From Oleispirillum sp965228165 (GTDB lineage Bacteria; Pseudomonadota; Alphaproteobacteria; Rhodospirillales; Rhodospirillaceae): 64,000 bases of DNA. The DNA lies in the NCBI GenBank assembly GCA_965228165.1, contig CBDDHB010000003.1:620001-684000 (forward strand). Direction: 5' to 3'. Under the pieces are notes generated by a model. That model had not been told where the DNA came from and ran no database searches. It saw only the letters and a list, made by a program, of their open reading frames with translations. A program made the position numbers and the translations under genes. Positions 62,555 through 64,000 of this stretch are shown here, one piece after another; position 1 is the first letter of the stretch, and each line of letters starts with the position of its first letter.

Positions 62555-63424
62555 ATGAACAGCAGCGACACCCTTGCCGCCCTGCGGGGGCGGCCTTTCC
62601 GCAAGATGCACGGGCTCGGCAACGATTTCGTGGTTTTCGACGCGCGCGCGCAGGCCCTGGCGCTGACCCCGGCGGGTGCGGCGGCGGTGGCCGACCGGCG
62701 GCGCGGCGTCGGCTGCGATCAGGTGATCGCGATCGAGCCGGGCGACGCCGAGGCCGACGCCTTCATGCGGATTTTCAACGCCGACGGGTCGGAGGTTTCC
62801 GCCTGCGGCAACGCCACCCGCTGCGTCGCCCGCTTGCTGATGGAGGAAAGCGGTCGCGGCGAGGCGACGCTGCGCACCCGCGCCGGGCTGATCCGCGCCG
62901 CCGCTTCGGGCAACGGCGCGGTCACCGCCGACATGGGACCGGCCCGCCTGAAGTGGGACGAAATCCCCCTGGCCGAGGCCTGCGACACCCTTTCCCTGCC
63001 GCTGATGATGGGGGCGCTGGAGTATCCGGTGGGGGTGTCGATGGGCAACCCGCACGCGGTGTTCTTCGTCGCCGACGCCGAGGCGGTGGACCTGCCGACC
63101 CTGGGGCCGGTGATCGAGGTTCATCCCCTGTTTCCGGAAAAGACCAACGTCGAGGTGGTGTCCCTGGCCGGTCCCGACGCCCTGCGGATGCGGGTGTGGG
63201 AACGCGGCGTCGGCATCACCCAGGCCTGCGGCACCGGCGCCTGCGCCGCCCTGGTGGCGGCGGCGCGGCGCGGCCTGACCGGGCGCTCCGCGACGGTGGT
63301 TCTGGACGGCGGCGCGCTCTACATCCGCTGGACGGAGGACGGCCACGTCCTGATGACCGGCCCGGCCAGCCTGTCCTTCGCGGGCGCGATCGGCGACCTG
63401 GGCGAAGCGGGCCCGGCGGCATGA
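62555..63424 (+). CDS. dapF: Diaminopimelate epimerase
   Basis: A 289-residue cofactor-independent racemase that makes meso-diaminopimelate for lysine and the cell wall. The two catalytic cysteines are C84 (SACGNATRC) and C225 (QACGTGAC). KMHGLGNDFVVFD at the N-terminus is a signature. The ATG at 62555 is the start of the fold. Its stop overlaps the next start by 4 bases (ATGA). Confidence 0.96.
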   Translation: MNSSDTLAALRGRPFRKMHGLGNDFVVFDARAQALALTPAGAAAVADRRRGVGCDQVIAIEPGDAEADAFMRIFNADGSEVSACGNATRCVARLLMEESGRGEATLRTRAGLIRAAASGNGAVTADMGPARLKWDEIPLAEACDTLSLPLMMGALEYPVGVSMGNPHAVFFVADAEAVDLPTLGPVIEVHPLFPEKTNVEVVSLAGPDALRMRVWERGVGITQACGTGACAALVAAARRGLTGRSATVVLDGGALYIRWTEDGHVLMTGPASLSFAGAIGDLGEAGPAA

Positions 63425-64000
63425 GCGGCGACGCCCACCCCCGCGTCGTCACCTTCGGCTGCCGGATGAACGCCTATGAGTCCGAGCTGATGCGCGGCCA
63501 TGCCGAGGCGGCGGGCCTGTCCGACGCGATCATCGTCAACACCTGCGCGGTGACGGCGGAGGCGGAGCGCCAGGTGCGCCAGACCATCCGCAAGCTGCAC
63601 CGCGAGAACCCGGAGGCGCGGATCGTCGTCACCGGCTGCGCCGCGCAACTCGCCCCCGAGCGCTACGCGGCGATGGAGGGGGTGACGCGCGTCCTCGGCA
63701 ACCGCGAGAAGATGGACCCCGCCGCCTATGCGCCGGACGCCGGGGAGGCGATCCGCGTCACCGACATCATGACCGCGCGGGAGACCTCCGCCCATCTGCT
63801 GGAGGGGTTCGAGGGCCGAAGCCGCGCCTTCGTCCAGGTGCAGCAGGGCTGCGACCACCGTTGCACCTTCTGCATCATTCCCTTCGCGCGCGGCCCCAAC
63901 CGCGCCCAGACGCCGGAGCGCATCGCCCGCGAAATCCGGGGGTTGATCGCGGGCGGAATTCCGGAAATCGTCCTCACCGGGGTGGACATCACCTCCTACG
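63421..64000 (+). CDS. mtaB: tRNA t6A37 methylthiotransferase MtaB (partial)
   Basis: The first 193 residues of a radical SAM methylthiotransferase; the gene runs past the window. The UPF0004 domain has its three cluster cysteines (TFGCRMN, VNTCAVT, VTGCAAQ). The radical SAM triad is GCDHRCTFCIIPF. VVTFGCRMNAYESELM fits MtaB rather than MiaB. Coupling to dapF by ATGA is conserved in Alphaproteobacteria, with ftsY usually next. Confidence 0.92.
   Translation, partial: MSGDAHPRVVTFGCRMNAYESELMRGHAEAAGLSDAIIVNTCAVTAEAERQVRQTIRKLHRENPEARIVVTGCAAQLAPERYAAMEGVTRVLGNREKMDPAAYAPDAGEAIRVTDIMTARETSAHLLEGFEGRSRAFVQVQQGCDHRCTFCIIPFARGPNRAQTPERIAREIRGLIAGGIPEIVLTGVDITSY

Overview
The window is a GC-rich chromosomal segment from an alphaproteobacterium, most likely a motile member of the Rhodospirillales. 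This rests on gene order (obgE-proB-proA-nadD-rsfS-rlmH-gpmI-envC-ctpA-yibQ-rppH; ffh-rpsP-rimM-trmD-rplS-leuC-leuD; atpHAGDC as a stand-alone operon; ffs-dnaX-ybaB), on protein style, and on chemoreceptors and a YjfB-type motility protein. No genus is assigned because no database search was possible.

Region by region. 1-1830: the right edge of an AT-richer accessory segment with a TIR-like protein gene, ending at a tRNA-Ser(CGA) gene whose 3' end is duplicated 180 bp away, as after integrase-mediated insertion. 2030-8185: ribosomal proteins L21/L27, Obg GTPase, proline synthesis (proB, proA), NAD synthesis (nadD), ribosome silencing (rsfS) and a frameshifted rlmH. 8186-10387: an accessory insert in the otherwise conserved rlmH-gpmI interval, with REP-type hairpins, a three-copy 31-bp tandem repeat and a split gene of PIN-like appearance. 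10388-16558: gpmI and a tightly overlapped cell-envelope set (EnvC-like amidase activator, CtpA protease, divergent polysaccharide deacetylase, RppH). 16638-20436: a diguanylate cyclase, a large SARP/TPR regulator, a divergent mini LuxR regulator and an outer-membrane beta-barrel protein. 20518-25498: the F1 ATP synthase operon. 25769-29760: priA, DUF484 and xerC. 29979-34798: a chemoreceptor with inverted domain order behind a sigma-54-like promoter, then a trkH-kdpD-kdpE-like potassium operon. 35011-37249: SRP RNA, dnaX, ybaB. 37268-43920: two small genes flanking a frameshifted mscS, then secA, an unknown protein and a parvulin PPIase. 43977-46468: argJ, mutT, a CinA-type protein. 46482-53688: a frameshifted CZB chemoreceptor, yaiI, a thioesterase, asd, leuB, a cytochrome c, kdsB. 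53701-60564: frameshifted pheA, leuD, leuC, rplS, trmD, rimM, rpsP, ffh. 60828-64000: a membrane-anchored receiver protein, a cysteine-rich ferredoxin-like protein, dapF and the start of mtaB.

Most of the window is housekeeping. The most unusual signals are the tRNA-Ser att duplication beside the TIR-like gene, a dispersed intergenic hairpin family whose stems change in sequence but stay paired, the inverted-architecture chemoreceptor, and the pairing of a TrkH channel with a KdpD lacking its N-terminal half. Five genes carry single frameshifts (rlmH, the PIN-like gene, mscS, a chemoreceptor gene, pheA). Two sit in 8-base homopolymers, so assembly error must be considered before calling them dead.
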